Shown here in pieces: positions 18,173 to 20,437 of a stretch of DNA of 20,437 nucleotides; within the stretch, counting starts at the first letter, position 1; the number at the start of each line of letters is the position of its first letter. The stretch spans positions 2,436,953 to 2,457,389 of the forward strand of contig FN649751.1 of NCBI GenBank assembly GCA_000310025.1, written 5' to 3'. The DNA comes from Ectocarpus siliculosus. Lineage: Eukaryota > Sar > Phaeophyceae > Ectocarpales > Ectocarpaceae. The notes under the pieces were generated by a model. The model did not search any database, had not been told where the DNA came from, and saw only the letters and a program-made list of their open reading frames with translations. The position numbers and the translations under genes are program-made.

Positions 18173-20139
18173 TTGCTGCGGGTGCGTTTTCTCCTGAAGT
18201 CAACTACATATCTATTACGAACACCAGCAGTGGTGCAAACTCTTCTGTGTTGGTGCTTAGTAGCATCTGTTCCTTCACTTCACCATCGGCGGTTGCTCCC
18301 CGTATGTTTCTGCTCCGCAAAGGCTAACCAACCTAAACATCTCTGCCTACCGCCGTACTGCTGCACTAGTTGACCCTCGCGTCCTGGCACTATTTGTCCG
18401 TCTCCCTCCTGAGTTTCCTGTCCCCATCTACCTGCCGCTGTTTACACGTCGCCCGGAAAGAAAAAGAAACTATGATCGTTGCCTGTGGCCTTGGTGTAGA
18501 CATCTACGCATCTCCGTTCTCTCCTTCTCTATCTATCCCGCCCGCCCCGCCGCTCTCCCTCTTACCATACACGTACGGCGGTGCTGCAATGTTTCATCTC
18601 CAGATTGCCAATTTACAAATAACTGTTTTCTTCCCCTCAGGCGGACTGGACAAAGAGCAAAACAAATCCCTCACCCGCCCCCCTCCGCCCCCAACCATAC
18701 TGCTGTGTCGATGAGGACGCGTTAACACGTGTCTCGTTTCTGGCTTCTGTTGCATCGCATGCACGGCATGAGAAACATCGGAGCACAACCTCCTACACCC
18801 ATGCATAGACAAAGAAGGAGGGCACCCAAGATCTCGGACCACATGCGCGACTGTGTACCCATCGAAACCACAAGAGACCGCTGCCCTACGATATGCCGCG
18901 GGCTACGAAACCCCCGATACCCGTTTAGTATAGTTTCCCCGCAAGCAGGACATAAAAAAATAAGACATTAAAACAATAACTGCTGTCGTATATAGACAAA
19001 AAAAAACGCCGAAGAAGTACAACACAACAATATACCTACAAAAGGACAGGCAAGATAGGCAAACTCTGCCCCCCGCCCCGGACAGATCCTCTTACTCTTT
19101 CCCCCGCCTCTTTTTCGCATTCTCTGTGCACAGAAAATGAGACAGGAGAAACGGCGCAACAACCAACACGGCGTAACCGCAAAACCATCGTCGTCGCCGC
19201 CGCCACAGTCATATTTAAAGGCCATAGCTGGTGCACATGCGGGGCACGAGAGACTTTGGGGTAATGACACCCCTGAGTCTTGACGAGAAACCAGCTGCAC
19301 ATGTCACCGCCCCACGGAACCCGCAACAAGAGCGGGCAGAGATCCTACATGGCTCACTCGCGCGCCGGGGGGCCCGCGGATTGCTGGTCCCACTTTCAAC
19401 TACAGCAGAAACATCGCGACGGCTTTCCCTCTCGGTTTCGTGTCCCGCCATCCCTTTTTATCAACCGTCCCTCCATGGTTCTACCCACCGTACGGTTTTG
19501 CCTTGCCTCTCTCCATCTATCCGTAGAGCTCCGGTTCCGGGGGTCGCGAAAAATAAGAATCTCTCCCCGATGCTGGCGTGCATATTTAGCACGGAACACA
19601 AGAGTTTCAGCGGTGTGGCTTCCCACTGCCGACTACACTTGAAATGACTTGATGCGTGTTTCAAGAAGAAACCACCACAAGCAATCGCCGACCACAACAT
19701 ACACACGGCAAATTGCTTAACAATCAAAACCTCTCAGCCAAGGCGGGCTTGCCATCAGAACTAAAAAAATAATCCAGCGGCGGGGAAGTTAGAGTAATGA
19801 AGAAGGCAGCCGAATATTCCACGAATGTTCCACGGACCCTGCCTGGTCGGCGGGCGAATTCAATCCCCACAAGAAATACGGGAAACAAACCAAACCAAAA
19901 ATAGTAGGATACAGGGCGCACGCTGACAAACCAAGAACATGCCCTACCATATGTTTCCAAAGGTGCAAGAAGAGGAGAGTAACCGACCACGCCGCAAGAA
20001 CAAACAAAAAAGTCGCCGACAACCCCAGCGAAAAACACGCAGGCAGGGAACGCGCACGACTCCCATCAAGAACAAACGATCTTTCCGCAGCTACACCCTC
20101 CCGCCCGCCTGCCTGCCTGCCAGCCCTGCCGACGTCCAC

Positions 20140-20343
20140 TCAGTGAGCGTCGCCGTTCCCGTCGCCGGGGCCCCCGCCGTTGGTGGCGGAAGAAGCGATG
20201 GCCGGGTCACCGGCGGCGGCGGCGGCCTTCGCTTCCGCGAGCAGGGCGAGCTTGTCGATGAGGTCCTCGTCTCCACCGACCACGATCTTGGCGAGCGTGT
20301 CCACAACCCCTTCCGTTTCGGTGGGGAGTCCGTGCGCGGCGTC
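20140..20343 (-). CDS. C-terminal end of an unidentified protein (5'-partial)
   Basis: On the - strand, 67 codons end in TGA (20142-20140) and show strong G/C third-position bias. The translation starts DAAHGLPTETEGVVDTLAKI, continues with VVGGDEDLIDKLALLAEAKA (a probable amphipathic helix), and ends in a low-complexity Ala/Gly tail AIASSATNGGGPGDGNGDAH. Upstream coding sequence is lost in the G-run noise at the contig end. An AG just before the GAC codon leaves an intron boundary possible. The family is not recognised from the tail alone. The gene converges on the aminotransferase gene. Confidence 0.55.
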   Translation of the reverse strand, partial: DAAHGLPTETEGVVDTLAKIVVGGDEDLIDKLALLAEAKAAAAAGDPAIASSATNGGGPGDGNGDAH

Positions 20344-20437
20344 TTTTCGTGGCCAGGGGGGGGGGGGGGGGGGGGCAACCGGTCAAAAAAAGGGGGGGGG
20401 GGGGGGGGGCTTTTCGGGGGGGGGGGGGGTTCCCAAA
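20344..20437. other. Low-quality contig end, G-rich homopolymers
   Basis: G-runs of up to about eighteen bases, broken by short mixed sequence, mirror the C-runs at the other end. This is consistent with untrimmed read ends, and the - strand gene cannot be followed through it. Confidence 0.75.

Larger units (their letters stand above)
16446..20139. other. Gene-poor region between convergent genes; 3' UTRs and minor repeats
   Basis: Long 3' untranslated regions of the + strand aminotransferase and of the - strand gene at the contig end probably occupy part of this. Many overlapping open frames exist; none has a recognisable family. The best-looking is a short + frame with its ATG at 17934 (76 residues, a basic N-terminus and a hydrophobic C-terminal half), which I do not call. 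A GTT/GTC repeat lies at about 16601-16646, a tRNA-half-like sequence at 16838-16889, and a 66-bp imperfect duplication at 18066-18172. No polyadenylation signal could be assigned. Confidence 0.45.

Noticed and set aside
18700-18760. Hammerhead-like ribozyme core near TCGATGAGG
   Set aside because: The CTGATGA core is not present and no GAAA with matching stems follows.

Overview
This is a eukaryotic nuclear contig. It holds one well-supported multi-exon gene on the + strand, pieces of two genes on the - strand, and mobile and simple repeats. Small exons split by introns of 218-1103 bp, mostly GTG-type donors, many CTG/CAG and CTC triplet repeats, and roughly balanced base composition fit a stramenopile, most likely a brown alga of the Ectocarpus kind. 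This is inferred from style; no lineage marker gene is present. Both ends (about 1-165 and 20344-20437) are long C or G homopolymer runs that look like untrimmed read ends, so the window is probably a whole draft contig.

Layout. 166-2216 holds no confident gene. 2217-2333 (-) is the first coding exon of a profilin; its remaining exons were not found. 3160-3450 (-) and 4619-4924 (+) are two copies of a tRNA-derived SINE in inverted orientation. 5739-6824 is a complete TA-flanked DNA transposon with perfect 22-bp terminal inverted repeats and about 16 subterminal copies of a CCACTATT/ATAGTGG motif. Its interior has no recognisable transposase. 6827-8937 shows nothing convincing. 8938-9190 is a short, coding-like but frame-broken stretch.

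10111-16445 (+) is a branched-chain amino-acid aminotransferase in ten coding exons. All nine introns have GT-AG ends, the phases agree throughout, and the 455-residue product carries an N-terminal mitochondrial-type presequence. 16446-20139 is mostly untranslated or intergenic sequence with minor repeats and a tRNA-half-like fragment. 20140-20343 (-) is the C-terminal end of a gene that runs off the contig.

The aminotransferase (amino-acid metabolism) and profilin (actin dynamics) are unrelated housekeeping functions, and I see no operon or functional cluster. The most interesting material is mobile: the palindrome-rich TA transposon, which sits inside an open reading frame, and the SINE family with two tRNA-like A boxes. 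I did not find a convincing new multi-gene system.
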